64,000 nt of DNA from NCBI RefSeq assembly GCF_003428335.1, contig NZ_CP031704.1:1302001-1366000 (forward strand), read 5' to 3'. Made by a program: the position numbers and the translations under genes. This stretch comes from Solimonas sp. K1W22B-7 (GTDB taxonomy: Bacteria > Pseudomonadota > Gammaproteobacteria > Nevskiales > Nevskiaceae). The notes under the pieces are model-generated. The model saw only the letters and a list, made by a program, of their open reading frames with translations, was not told the DNA's origin and made no database searches. Numbering within the stretch: position 1 is the first letter of the stretch; each line of letters begins with the position of its first letter. Of this stretch, positions 17,266 to 26,908 are shown one piece after another.

Positions 17266-18456
17266 ATGACCGCTGCACAGAACATGTTCCAGCAGAATGT
17301 CGCGCCGCTGGTGCCGCGCACCCTGTTTTCCGCCGAGCACGAGGAGTTCCGCCGCAGCGTGCGGCGCTTCATCGCCGAGGAGATCACGCCCTTTCACGAA
17401 GCCTGGGAGGAGCAGCAGCACGTCGACCGCAAGCTGTGGAACCGGGCCGGCGAGATGGGCATGCTGTGCCTGACCGTGCCGGAGGAATACGGCGGCCTGG
17501 GCGCCGACCGCCTCTACAGCGTGGTCTACCTGGAAGAGCTGCTGTACTCCGGCGCCTCCGGCATCGGCTGGCCGGTGCATTCCGACATCGTCGCGCCCTA
17601 CCTGATGAACCACGGCACCGAGGAGCAGAAGCAGCACTGGCTGCCGAAGCTGGTCTCGGGCGAAGCCGTGGGCGCCATCGCCATGACCGAGCCCGGCACC
17701 GGCTCCGACCTGCAGGGCATGAAGATGCGCGCCGTCGAGGACGGCGACGAACTGGTGCTCAACGGCAGCAAGACCTTCATCACCAACGGCTACCTCTGCG
17801 ACATGGTGATCGCCGCCGTGAAGACGGGCGAGGGCGACGAGGGCGGCAAGAGCGTCAGCCTGGTGATCGTCGAGGCCGACCGCCCTGGCTTCAGCAAGGC
17901 CAGGCCGCTGAAGAAGGTCGGCATGAAGGCACAGGACACCTGCGAGCTGTTCTTCAACAACGTGCGCATTCCCAAGTCCAACATCCTCGGCGGCGAGAAG
18001 TCCGTGGGGCAGGGCTTCATCATGCTGATGAAGGAACTGGCCTGGGAGCGCATGGTGATCGCCGTGATGTCCGTGGCCGGCGCCCGCGCCGCCTTCGAGC
18101 ACACCGTGGAATACACCAAGGGCCGCAAGGCCTTCGGCAAGCCGGTGGCCAGCTTCCAGAACACCCGATTCAAGCTCGCCGAAATGCGCACCGAGATCGA
18201 GATCGCCCAGGTCTACGTCGACCGCTGCCTGGATCTGGTGCTGCAGCGCAAGCTCACGCCCGAAGCCGCCGCCGCCGCCAAGTACTGGTGCTCCGACATG
18301 ATGAACAAGGTCATCGACGAATGCGTGCAGCTGCACGGCGGCTATGGCTACATGATGGAGTACCCGGTGGCCCGCGCCTGGGTCGATGCGCGCGTGATGC
18401 GCATCTTCGGCGGCACCAACGAGATCATGAAGGAACTGATTTCGCGGTCGCTCTGA
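17266..18456 (+). CDS. Acyl-CoA dehydrogenase, isovaleryl/long-chain type
   Basis: A 396-residue FAD enzyme that would introduce an alpha-beta double bond into an acyl-CoA. Signatures are AMTEPGTGSDLQGM, WERMVIA and the C-terminal GGTNEIMKELISRSL. The usual C-terminal catalytic glutamate is replaced by glycine (FGGTNE). A glutamate at about 261 (LAWER) fits the base position used by isovaleryl- and long-chain acyl-CoA dehydrogenases, so branched or long acyl-CoAs are plausible substrates. It is the last gene of the DUF1302 operon, 25 bases after the GXWXG gene and followed by a terminator. Confidence 0.88.
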   Translation: MTAAQNMFQQNVAPLVPRTLFSAEHEEFRRSVRRFIAEEITPFHEAWEEQQHVDRKLWNRAGEMGMLCLTVPEEYGGLGADRLYSVVYLEELLYSGASGIGWPVHSDIVAPYLMNHGTEEQKQHWLPKLVSGEAVGAIAMTEPGTGSDLQGMKMRAVEDGDELVLNGSKTFITNGYLCDMVIAAVKTGEGDEGGKSVSLVIVEADRPGFSKARPLKKVGMKAQDTCELFFNNVRIPKSNILGGEKSVGQGFIMLMKELAWERMVIAVMSVAGARAAFEHTVEYTKGRKAFGKPVASFQNTRFKLAEMRTEIEIAQVYVDRCLDLVLQRKLTPEAAAAAKYWCSDMMNKVIDECVQLHGGYGYMMEYPVARAWVDARVMRIFGGTNEIMKELISRSL

Positions 18457-18482
18457 GGCGGCTGCAATGACTGTCCTCGTTT

Positions 18483-18520
18483 CCGAGTGGCTTGCCGGGG
18501 GGTAGGCACTCGGATTTTTT
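18483..18520 (+). terminator. Rho-independent terminator ending the DUF1302 operon
   Basis: The arms CCGAGTG (18483-18489) and CACTCGG (18507-18513), with partial inner pairing, are followed by A and six T. Confidence 0.78.
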
Positions 18521-18547
18521 ATTCTTGTCTCCCTCTCCCGCCGGCGG

Positions 18548-18651
18548 GTGATCCGCCGCGCTTTGGCGATGCCTAAATGGCATCGCCTGCGGTGGATCAC
18601 GGGCGGCCATGGACGGCCGCCCAGGGGTTCAATGGGCGAGCGGAGGTCTCG
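18548..18651. repeat. Cluster of three stem-loops
   Basis: A long near-palindrome spans 18548-18600: outer arms GTGATCCGCCGC and GCGGTGGATCAC around an inner GGCGATGCC-TAAAT-GGCATCGCC stem. GGGCGGCC-N6-GGCCGCCC (18601-18622) and GGCGAG-N7-CTCGCC (about 18633-18651) follow. The inner stem resembles GGCAATGCC-ATTTA-GGCATTGCC at the TetR gene end (about 3177-3199), so this is probably a dispersed REP-type family. No gene is seen between 18457 and 18746. Confidence 0.7.
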
Positions 18652-18746
18652 CCATGGATGGCAACACGTTTTCCTTCCTCTGGCAGTGAAGGGAACTGTT
18701 AGCTAAGTTCTCCGAACTGCCCGATCAAAACGCGAAAGGCTCCACC

Positions 18747-19909
<1,163 letters not shown>

Positions 19910-19913
<4 letters not shown>

Positions 19914-20680
19914 GCGCGGACGCTTTCTCCCTGCGCGGCCGCAAGGCCCTGGTCACCGGCGCCTCCAGCGGCTTCGGCCAGCACTTCGCCCGCGTGCTGG
20001 CGCGTGCCGGTGCCGAAGTGGCGGTGGCTGCCCGCCGCGCCGATCGCCTCAGCGGCCTGGTGGCGGAGATCACCGCTGCTGGCGGCTCCGCACTGGCCCT
20101 GGCGATGGACGTCAGCTCGCGCGCCAGCGTGCGCAGCGGCTTCGACGAACTGGCCGCGCGCTGGGGCGCGGCCGACATCGTCGTCAACAACGCCGGCGTC
20201 GGCGCCAACGCACGCGCCCTGGACTGCGACGATGCCGCCTGGGATGCGGTGCTCGACACCAACCTGCGTGGCGCCTGGATGGTCGCGCAGGAGGCCGCTC
20301 AGCGCCTGGTGGCGGCGCAGCGTGGCGGCAGCATCATCAATATCACCTCGATCCTCGCCAGCCGCGTGTCCGCCGGCATCAGTCCGTATTGCGCCTCCAA
20401 GGCGGGCCTGGCGCACCTGACCCGCGCGCTGGCGCTGGAATGGGCGCGCCACGGCATCCGCGTCAACAGCCTGGCACCCGGCTACTTCTCCACCGAGATC
20501 AACCAGGACTACCTGGCCAGCGAGGCCGGCGAGAAGCTGCGCGCCCGCGTGCCCTTCCGCCGCTTCGGCCAGTACGAGGACCTCGACGGCCCGCTGCTGC
20601 TGCTGGCCTCCGACGCCGGCCGCTACATGAGCGGCGCCGAGATCGTGGTGGACGGCGGGCATTCCTGCGCCTCGGTCTAA
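19910..20680 (+). CDS. SDR-family oxidoreductase
   Basis: A 256-residue short-chain dehydrogenase. The cofactor motif GASSGFG lies near the N-terminus, NNAG near 95, and the catalytic YCASK near 160, with a serine in NITSIL before it. The ATG overlaps the preceding TGA (ATGA), so it is coupled to the acyl-CoA dehydrogenase and could oxidise a 3-hydroxyacyl-CoA or a related alcohol in the same route. Cofactor preference is unresolved. Confidence 0.86.
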
Positions 20681-20701
20681 GCAGCGATCCCTGCAATCCC
20701 C

Positions 20702-20807
20702 GTAGCCCGGTTTCGCGCAGCGAAGCCGGGAACGCCGGTGGGCGTGGCCAGCCCAGGTGGGGCCATGCAAGGGGCCCCCCCGGCTTGCCTGCGGCAAACC
20801 GGGCTAC
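20702..20807. repeat. GTAGCCCGG inverted repeat element
   Basis: A perfect 12-base inverted repeat, GTAGCCCGGTTT and AAACCGGGCTAC, bounds a GC-rich segment with internal CCGGCTT/AAGCCGG arms. The form is typical of dispersed intergenic repeats in gammaproteobacteria. It fills most of the gap between the SDR gene and the small gene at 20841. Confidence 0.68.
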
Positions 20808-20840
20808 AGTAAACCCACCGACAAGGGAGGCCCCGACCCG

Positions 20841-21134
20841 ATGATCTGCGAACACCTGGCCGAACTGGAGCGAGTCCTGCAGGCCGCGCGCATCGAGGAA
20901 ACCTATCGCGGCCAGCCCTGGTCGAAGAACTGCCGCGAGTGGGTCTACTACCGCTGCGTGCTCGACCTGGCGGCCATCCGTACCCGCCACGCCCTGGCGG
21001 ATTGCGTCAAGGATCACGTCCACCGGGGCACCCACGACGGCTCCGAGCAGGGCCTGGTCTGCGAGGTCCACCACGACGCCCTGGTCGGCGCGCACCCGGA
21101 CTCCGCCGGCGGCGCCCCGAGGTTTGCCGGCTGA
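20841..21134 (+). CDS. Hypothetical protein, 97 residues
   Basis: A small soluble protein starting MICEHLAELE, preceded by AAGGGAGG. It contains four cysteines and several histidines (VKDHVHRGTHDG, CEVHHD), which could bind metal, but I recognise no domain. Codon use is like the surrounding genes and the ribosome site is good, so it is probably real. A lipoprotein gene follows 61 bases downstream. Confidence 0.6.
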   Translation: MICEHLAELERVLQAARIEETYRGQPWSKNCREWVYYRCVLDLAAIRTRHALADCVKDHVHRGTHDGSEQGLVCEVHHDALVGAHPDSAGGAPRFAG

Positions 21135-21195
21135 GCGGAACCTGTACCCTCCGGGCCAGTCCAAGCGGCATCCCCCACCGCTGGAGGGCCGGACC

Positions 21196-21789
21196 TTGAA
21201 ACCTGCGTCACCTTTGCTGGCCTGCGCCCTGGCGCTGCTCCTGGCCGCCTGCCAGCGCGGCAGCGGCGAGAACTCGCCGCCGGTCGACAATGCCCCGGAA
21301 TCGAAGGCGGAGGCCCCCGTTGCGCCTCCAAAGCAGGAAGAAACGGTGGGTTTCGGGGGCTTCGGCCCTGCCCACTTCGGCGACGGCGAAGCGGCGGTAC
21401 GGCTGGCCTGGGGCCGGCCCCTGCAGGCCTCGGGCAGCGAGCCCATGAGTTGCCTGCAACTGTTCCCCGATCCGCGCCCTGTCAAGGGCTTCGGCACGTC
21501 CTTCATGCTGGTGAACGCACGCTTCGTGCGCTTCGACGTCGATGAGGACCTGTACCCGGCGCCCGGCGGCGGCCGCGTCGGCAGCACGGCCGAGGAGTTG
21601 CTGCAACGCTACGCCGGCCACGTCGAGCAGGTGCCGCACAAGTACGTGGAGGGTGCCAGGTACTTCATCGTGCGCCCGCCGGGCGGCGGGGAGGCCAAGC
21701 TGATCTTCGAGATCTCGCCGCAGGGCAAGGCACAGCGCTGGCGCGTCGGCCTGCCGCCGGCGGTGGACTACGTGGAAGGTTGTTCCTGA
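21196..21789 (+). CDS. Hypothetical lipoprotein
   Basis: A 197-residue protein from a TTG start at 21196 with GGAGGGCC upstream. The start gives a short lipoprotein signal, LKPASPLLACALALLLAAC; an in-frame ATG at 21124 would give an implausibly long leader. After the lipid cysteine there is a proline-rich linker, then a compact domain (FGGFGPAHFGDGEAAVRLAW onward) that I do not recognise. It probably faces the periplasm. Four bases of overlap or an obvious partner are lacking, and the IS30 element begins 34 bases after its stop. Confidence 0.68.
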   Translation: MKPASPLLACALALLLAACQRGSGENSPPVDNAPESKAEAPVAPPKQEETVGFGGFGPAHFGDGEAAVRLAWGRPLQASGSEPMSCLQLFPDPRPVKGFGTSFMLVNARFVRFDVDEDLYPAPGGGRVGSTAEELLQRYAGHVEQVPHKYVEGARYFIVRPPGGGEAKLIFEISPQGKAQRWRVGLPPAVDYVEGCS

Positions 21790-21822
21790 GAAACACCGTC
21801 ATGCCGGCGCAAGCCGGCACGT

Positions 21823-22847
21823 GAGTTCACAAACCAAATGCAACACCCTATTACGAGGGTGCTGCAATGGGACGCAAGAGCTTTGAGCAGTTTGGAATCG
21901 AGGAACGGTGTGAGATTTCCCGTCGGCGCCAAGCCGGGGAGTCGATCCGGCAAATTGCGGCAGCTCTGGATCGCGCGCCATCGAGCATTTCTCGGGAACT
22001 GAAGCGCAACACTGGCGCGACGGGCTACCAGAGCGTCTATGCCGGCGAGCAAGCTCGGGCGCGCCGCTGGCAAGGTAGCCGGCTTCTGCGTGATGCCGAG
22101 CTGCAAGCCAGGGTTCTGGAGGGATTGCGCCGAGGCTGGTCTCCCGAGCAGGTATCGCGGCGGCTGGCTCAGCAGGATCTGCAGATCAGCTACGAGAGCA
22201 TCTATCGCTTCATTGCCGCCCAGATCGCCCGGACCAACGACTTTTCCTGGCGTCTCTATCTGCCCCGTGCCAAGAGCAAGCGCGGCTTCCGTGGCCGCAA
22301 GGGCGGCAGCCCGGCAGAGCACATCCAGCAGCGGGTTTCGATCGAAAAGCGCCCCAAGGCTGCGGCTGACCGGCGCCAGGCGGGACACTGGGAAGCCGAC
22401 CTGATGCTCTTTGCGCGCTATGGCCAAGCCATCCTGACCCTGCATGAGCGAACGTCCCGGCTGACCGCCATCGTCCGCCAGCCCAGCAAGGCCGCTGCGC
22501 CGGTGGCGCAAACCCTCCAGGCCTTGCTGGCCCCACTGCCCCCAGCCCTGCGCCGCAGCATCACCTTCGACAACGGCACCGAATTCGCCTTGCACTACAC
22601 CCTGCATCAGCCCCTGGGCTTGCAGACCTATTTCTGCGATCCGCATTCCCCCTGGCAGAAGGGTGGCGTCGAGAATGCCAACGGGCGTTTGCGCCGCTGG
22701 CTACCCCGGGGAACCAACGTCGAAGACCTCTCACCAGACCAACTCTTGCAGATCGCTCAGATCTACAATCACACGCCACGCAAGTGCCTCGGCTTCAAAA
22801 CCCCTGCCGAGGTCTTCGCCAAAGTGTTGCATTTCAAATGTGAATCC
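21823..22847 (+). mobile_element. IS30-family insertion sequence
   Basis: The element is about 1.02 kb. Imperfect terminal inverted repeats of 24 bases (21823-21846 and 22824-22847; 18 matches, both ending inward in ATGCAACAC) flank a single transposase gene. I cannot identify a target duplication by eye. The right flank is a periodic repeat (22874-22953). Confidence 0.8.
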
Positions 22848-22889
22848 ACCGCATCCAGTCCTCGGCAAAGACATTCAGTCCGCAAATAA
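21867..22889 (+). CDS. IS30-family transposase
   Basis: A 340-residue DDE transposase. The N-terminal helix-turn-helix is RQIAALDR-like (SIRQIAAALDRAPSSISREL), and the catalytic acids are in HWEADLM, TFDNGTEF and GGVENANGRLRRW. It appears intact. Its last 14 or so codons read through the right inverted repeat into flanking DNA, so the C-terminus (after VLHFKCES) is supplied partly by the insertion site; the parental element may end differently. Confidence 0.92.
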   Translation: MGRKSFEQFGIEERCEISRRRQAGESIRQIAAALDRAPSSISRELKRNTGATGYQSVYAGEQARARRWQGSRLLRDAELQARVLEGLRRGWSPEQVSRRLAQQDLQISYESIYRFIAAQIARTNDFSWRLYLPRAKSKRGFRGRKGGSPAEHIQQRVSIEKRPKAAADRRQAGHWEADLMLFARYGQAILTLHERTSRLTAIVRQPSKAAAPVAQTLQALLAPLPPALRRSITFDNGTEFALHYTLHQPLGLQTYFCDPHSPWQKGGVENANGRLRRWLPRGTNVEDLSPDQLLQIAQIYNHTPRKCLGFKTPAEVFAKVLHFKCESTASSPRQRHSVRK

Positions 22890-22953
22890 ACGCAAATAAA
22901 CGCCAATGGAAGCGCGGACATTTGCGTCCATTCGCGTTTATTTGCGGACTGAA
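22874..22953. repeat. 10-bp periodic repeat inside a 20-bp perfect inverted repeat
   Basis: The perfect arms 22874-22893 and 22934-22953 (TTCAGTCCGCAAATAAACGC and its complement) enclose 40 bases. Within and beside the arms the unit CGCAAATAAA repeats with 10-base period. An alternative inner pairing (22894-22910 with 22926-22942) has 16 of 17 matches, so two mutually exclusive hairpins are possible. It lies between the IS30 element and the convergent SDR gene. Confidence 0.8.
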
Positions 22954-22980
22954 GTTCTAGCCGGTTCCAGCCCGACAGTG

Positions 22981-23958
22981 CTATTGGCTTGGAGCTTTGA
23001 TGCTACCCAGCCAGCTCTCCGTTTCCCGCCACAGCTTCCGTCCCACCGCCGCATCGCGGCTGTCGGCGCTGGCCTCCGCCACGCGGCAGTTGCGGTAGTA
23101 GGCGCCGCCGCGGGCTTCCGGCGCCGTCGCGCAGGCCAGCGTGGTTTGCGCGCCTTCCTCCGGCGTCAGCAGGAAAGCCGCTTCCATCGGCGCGAAGAAC
23201 CGGCGGATCGCCTCCAGCACGGGATTGCCGCTGAGGCCCTTGTCGGCGATGTTGGTGAACACCGCGCCCGGGTGCAGGCAGTAGGCCTGCAGGCCCTGCG
23301 CGGCGTACAGGCGCTGCAGTTCCAGCGTGGCGTGCACCAGGCCCAGCTTGGAATTGCCGTAGGCCACCCAGGAGTTGTAGGGCAGGCTGGCGCCGAACAG
23401 GCCGGCATTGCGGCCGCGCGCATGCAGCATCGACACCACGTTGACCACGCGTGCCCCGCCATGGGCGGCGGCGCTGCGCAGCAGCAGCGGCAGCAGGCGC
23501 AGCGTCAGCTGCATGGTGCCCAGGTAATTGGTGCGCCAGTGGATCTCGTGGCCGTCGAGCAGCTTCGGCTCCCGCCACTGCGACAGCAGGTCCAGGTGGA
23601 TGCCGGCGTTGTTGACCAGCCCGTCGAGTCGGCCGTGGCGTTGCGTCACCGCAGTGGCCAGTCTCTCCACCGAGGCAGCGTCCGCCAGGTCCAGGCTTTC
23701 AGGTTCCAGCGGTCCCGCGCCGGCCGGCAGCACTGCGCGCAGGGCCTGCGCCGCGTCCTGCGACCGGCTGCGCGTGGTGACGATCACGGTCGCGCCCCAG
23801 GCCGCCAACGCCCGCGCGGTCTCGAAGCCGATGGAGCCCGGCGCGATGCCGGTGACCAGATACACGCGGCCCTTGAGGTCGCGCGGCTGCGCGCTCGCCG
23901 CCCCGAACAGGCGGCGGCAGCGGCGGCCCAGCGCCGCCATCAGACGGCGCAGAGCCAT
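22981..23958 (-). CDS. SDR-family oxidoreductase, retinol dehydrogenase/LPOR-like
   Basis: A 325-residue short-chain dehydrogenase with an N-terminal basic extension (MALRRLMAALGRRCRRLF) that may contact the membrane. The cofactor motif is TGIAPGSIGFE, which differs from the usual TGxxxGxG spacing; NNAG lies near 105 and the catalytic YGNSK near 185. It is last in the minus-strand meta-cleavage operon, starting one base after the aldolase stop. Its role there is unknown; it may act on an alcohol or ketone of the same substrate. Confidence 0.82.
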   Translation of the reverse strand: MALRRLMAALGRRCRRLFGAASAQPRDLKGRVYLVTGIAPGSIGFETARALAAWGATVIVTTRSRSQDAAQALRAVLPAGAGPLEPESLDLADAASVERLATAVTQRHGRLDGLVNNAGIHLDLLSQWREPKLLDGHEIHWRTNYLGTMQLTLRLLPLLLRSAAAHGGARVVNVVSMLHARGRNAGLFGASLPYNSWVAYGNSKLGLVHATLELQRLYAAQGLQAYCLHPGAVFTNIADKGLSGNPVLEAIRRFFAPMEAAFLLTPEEGAQTTLACATAPEARGGAYYRNCRVAEASADSRDAAVGRKLWRETESWLGSIKAPSQ

Positions 23959-23959
23959 A

Positions 23960-25006
23960 TCAGGCAGTCGCTTTCAGTAGGCCGCGTTCACGGGCCAGCG
24001 TCAGTGCCAGGTCCTCGATCATGTCTTCCTGGCCGCCGACCATCTTCTGGCGGCCCAGCTCCAGCAGCAGTTCGCGGGCCGGAATGCCGTACTTGGCCTC
24101 GGCGCGGCGCGCGAACAGCAGGAACGAGGAGTAGACGCCGGCATAGCCCAGCGTCAGCGAGTTGCGGTCGATGCGCACCGGGAAGTCCATGATCGGCGTC
24201 ACCAGGTCCTCGGCGACGTCGGAAATCTTGAACACGTCCACGCCGGTCTCGATGCCCATGCGGTTGCACACTGCCACGAACACTTCCATCGGCGTGTTGC
24301 CGGCACCGGCGCCCATGCCGCCGCAGGCGCAGTCGATGCGCCGTGCACCGGCGGCGACCGCCGCGATGGAGTTGGCAATGCCCATCGAGAGATTGTGGTG
24401 GCCGTGGAAGCCGATCTCGGTTTCCGGCTTGAGCTTCTCGCGCGCCAGCGCGATGCGCGCGGTGACGTCGTCCGGCAGCATGTAGCCGGCCGAGTCGGTC
24501 AGGTAGATGCAGTTGGCGCCGTAGCTTTCCATCAGCAGGGCCTGCTCGATCAGCAGTTCCGGCTCGATCATGTGCGCCATCATCAGGAAGCCCACCGTGT
24601 CGAGGCCCATCTTGCGGCCCAGGTTGATGTGCTGCTCGGAGACGTCGGCCTCGGTGCAGTGGGTGGCGACGCGGATCGTGGTCACGCCGCAGTCCGCCGC
24701 CATGCGCAGGTGGTCCACGGTGCCGATGCCCGGCAGCAGCAGCGCCGAGACCTTGGCCTGCTTCATCAGCGGGATCACCGCGCGCAGGTATTCCTCGTCG
24801 GTGGCGGCGGGGAAGCCGTAGTTCACCGAGGCACCGCCCAGGCCATCGCCATGGGTGACCTCGATCAGCGGGCAGCCCGCCTCGTCGAGACCCTTGGCGA
24901 TCGACTTCATCTGGTCGATGGTGATCTGGTGACGCTTGGGGTGCATGCCGTCGCGCAGCGACATGTCATGCACCTTGATCTTGATGCCCTTGAGGTTGAG
25001 GCTCAT
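23960..25006 (-). CDS. 4-hydroxy-2-oxovalerate aldolase
   Basis: A 348-residue DRE-TIM aldolase of the DmpG/BphI/MhpE/HsaF family. It cleaves 4-hydroxy-2-oxovalerate (or a longer homologue) to pyruvate and an aldehyde. Visible signatures are DMSLRDGMH at the N-terminus and the metal-binding GFHGHHNLS near 200. These enzymes form a channelling complex with acylating acetaldehyde dehydrogenase, which is encoded immediately upstream in the transcript, across a 145-base repeat-bearing gap. In steroid degraders the equivalent enzyme is TesG/HsaF, but the sequence alone does not fix the pathway. Confidence 0.93.
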   Translation of the reverse strand: MSLNLKGIKIKVHDMSLRDGMHPKRHQITIDQMKSIAKGLDEAGCPLIEVTHGDGLGGASVNYGFPAATDEEYLRAVIPLMKQAKVSALLLPGIGTVDHLRMAADCGVTTIRVATHCTEADVSEQHINLGRKMGLDTVGFLMMAHMIEPELLIEQALLMESYGANCIYLTDSAGYMLPDDVTARIALAREKLKPETEIGFHGHHNLSMGIANSIAAVAAGARRIDCACGGMGAGAGNTPMEVFVAVCNRMGIETGVDVFKISDVAEDLVTPIMDFPVRIDRNSLTLGYAGVYSSFLLFARRAEAKYGIPARELLLELGRQKMVGGQEDMIEDLALTLARERGLLKATA

Positions 25007-25036
25007 TTCAATACTCCTTGCCGCTTGTTCTTTGCT

Positions 25037-25142
25037 CCCCTCTCCCGCTTGCGGGAGAGGGGTTGGGGGAGAGGGTTCCTGTGACTCCTGAGAGCTCTAC
25101 AGAACCCCTCTCCCTAGCCCTCTCCCGCAAGCGGGAGAGGGG
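25037..25142. repeat. Double CCCTCTCCC palindrome within the meta-cleavage operon
   Basis: The palindromes at 25037-25062 and 25118-25141 have arms CCCTCTCCCGC and GCGGGAGAGGG. They lie between acetaldehyde dehydrogenase and aldolase on the minus strand, so the hairpins would be transcribed inside an operon and may shape mRNA stability. Confidence 0.8.
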
Positions 25143-25151
25143 ACAGGTTTG

Positions 25152-26057
25152 TTACGCCGCTTCCAGCGTCAGCCTTCCCGCCAGGATCTCCTCCGCGAAC
25201 ATCTCCGCCGTCCGCGTCGCCGACGCCGTCATGATGTCGAGGTTGCCGGCGTACTTGGGCAGGAAATCGCCCAGGCCTTCCACCTGCATGAAGCTGGTGA
25301 CGCGGTTGCCGTCGAACACCGGGCCGTTGACCAGGCGATAGCCCGGCACGTACTTCTGCACCTCGGCCACCATGTCGCGCACCGATTCCTCGATCTCCTT
25401 CTGCTTCGGCGCATCCACCGTCAGGCAGTGGATGGTGTCGCGCATGATCATCGGCGGCTCAGCCGGGTTGATCACGATGATGGCCTTGCCCTCGTCGGCG
25501 CCGCCGATCCTGGCGACCGCGCCGGAGGTGGTGCGGGTGAATTCGTCGATGTTCTTGCGCGTCCCCGGGCCCACCGACTTGCTGGCCACGGTGGCAATGA
25601 TCTCGGCGTAGCGCACGCGCTGCACGCGCGACACCGCGTACACCATCGGGATCGTCGCCTGACCGCCGCAGGTGACCATGTTGACGTTCATCTCGCGCTT
25701 GCCGGCGTGCTCCTTGAGGTTGATCGGCGGCACGCAATAGGGGCCGATGGCCGCCGGCGTCAGGTCGATCATCATCACGCCAAGCTTGTTCAGCTTGTCG
25801 GAGTTTTCCTTGTGCACGTAGGCGCTGGTGGCGTCGAAGGCGATCTGCACGCCGTCGGCCTTCACATGGGCCAGCATGCCGTCCACGCCCTGGTCGGTGG
25901 TCTTCAGGCCGTGCTGGCGCGCGCGCGCCAGGCCCTCGGAGGTCGGGTCCACGCCGACCATCCATACCGGTTCCAGCAGCTCCGAACGCTGCAGCTTGTA
26001 GAGCAGGTCGGTGCCGATGTTGCCGGGACCGATGATGGCGCACTTGATCTTTTTCAT
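25152..26057 (-). CDS. Acetaldehyde dehydrogenase (acetylating)
   Basis: A 301-residue enzyme of the DmpF/BphJ/MhpF/HsaG family that converts acetaldehyde or propanal, CoA and NAD+ to the acyl-CoA. The Rossmann motif is IIGPGNIG at 8-15 and the catalytic cysteine is C130 in NMVTCGG. The length matches the family. It pairs with the aldolase encoded next in the transcript and follows the hydratase after 53 bases. Confidence 0.93.
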   Translation of the reverse strand: MKKIKCAIIGPGNIGTDLLYKLQRSELLEPVWMVGVDPTSEGLARARQHGLKTTDQGVDGMLAHVKADGVQIAFDATSAYVHKENSDKLNKLGVMMIDLTPAAIGPYCVPPINLKEHAGKREMNVNMVTCGGQATIPMVYAVSRVQRVRYAEIIATVASKSVGPGTRKNIDEFTRTTSGAVARIGGADEGKAIIVINPAEPPMIMRDTIHCLTVDAPKQKEIEESVRDMVAEVQKYVPGYRLVNGPVFDGNRVTSFMQVEGLGDFLPKYAGNLDIMTASATRTAEMFAEEILAGRLTLEAA

Positions 26058-26110
26058 TGGGAATCTCTGTTTGCCTAACCGTAGGATGCGCTGAGCGCAG
26101 CGATGCGCAT

Positions 26111-26908
26111 CTATGCCTCGAATGCAATCGAGGCGGTACCGATACCGGCGAGTGTCATCTCGAAACGGTCGCCCGGCGACGCCGGCAGCAGCGGCGCGAG
26201 CGAACCGGAAAGGATGACTTCACCGGCGAGAAAGGGGATGCCGTAGCGGCCCAGCGTGTTCGCCAGCCAGGCCACGGCGGTGGCCGGGTGGCCCTGCACG
26301 GCGGAGCCGATACCGGACGCCACGTGCTGGCCGTTCTTGTGGATTTCCATGGTCACCGCCGCCAGGTCCAGCGCGCGCGGATCGATGCGGGCGTCGCCCA
26401 TCACGAAGATGCCGCAGGAGGCGTTGTCGGCCACGGTGTCCTGGATCTTGATCTTCCAGTCGCGGATACGCGAATCGACGATCTCGAAGCAGGGCGACAC
26501 GTACTCGGTGGCGTCCAGCACCTGCTCCTCGGTGATGCCGGGACCGCGCAGGTCCTTCTTCAGCACGAAGGCGATCTCGCCCTCGGCGCGCGGCTGGATC
26601 ATGCCGGAGCCGGCGATGCTCGCCGTGCTGCCGTTGGCCAACCACATGCGATCGGTGAGGAAGCCGAAGTCCGGCTGGTGCACGCCGAGCATGTCCTGCA
26701 CCGGCTTGCTGGTGACACCGATCTTCTTGCCGATGACGCGCTCGCCGTCGGCCTCGCGGCGCGAAAGAAAATGCAGCGAGATGCGGTAAGCGTCCTCGAT
26801 GTCGATGCCGGCCTCGCGGCTGGTCAGCGGCTCCAGCACGGAGCGCGAGCGCAGCGCGGCGAACAGCTCGTCGCCCAGCGCGGTGATGCGGGAGTCTGAG
26901 AGTGCCAT
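26111..26908 (-). CDS. 2-keto-4-pentenoate hydratase
   Basis: A 265-residue hydratase of the DmpE/BphH/MhpD/TesE family. It adds water to a 2-hydroxy-2,4-dienoate to give a 4-hydroxy-2-oxo acid for the aldolase. Conserved segments include IGKKIGVTS near 70, [10 protein letters not shown] near 110 and [12 protein letters not shown] near 215. I chose ATG 26908, which overlaps the hydrolase stop (ATGA) and gives the normal length. Codon use and spacing show translational coupling to the hydrolase. Confidence 0.91.
   Translation of the reverse strand: MALSDSRITALGDELFAALRSRSVLEPLTSREAGIDIEDAYRISLHFLSRREADGERVIGKKIGVTSKPVQDMLGVHQPDFGFLTDRMWLANGSTASIAGSGMIQPRAEGEIAFVLKKDLRGPGITEEQVLDATEYVSPCFEIVDSRIRDWKIKIQDTVADNASCGIFVMGDARIDPRALDLAAVTMEIHKNGQHVASGIGSAVQGHPATAVAWLANTLGRYGIPFLAGEVILSGSLAPLLPASPGDRFEMTLAGIGTASIAFEA

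Noticed and set aside
18706-18718. AGTTC-TCC-GAACT as a regulatory operator for the 18747 gene
   Set aside because: It is short, occurs once, and has no partner site or adjacent regulator, so I only mention it under the gene and do not list it as a feature.
21823-22847. A target-site duplication for the IS30 element
   Set aside because: I compared the bases outside both inverted repeats and found no convincing 2-3 bp duplication. With such short duplications the exact ends cannot be fixed by eye.
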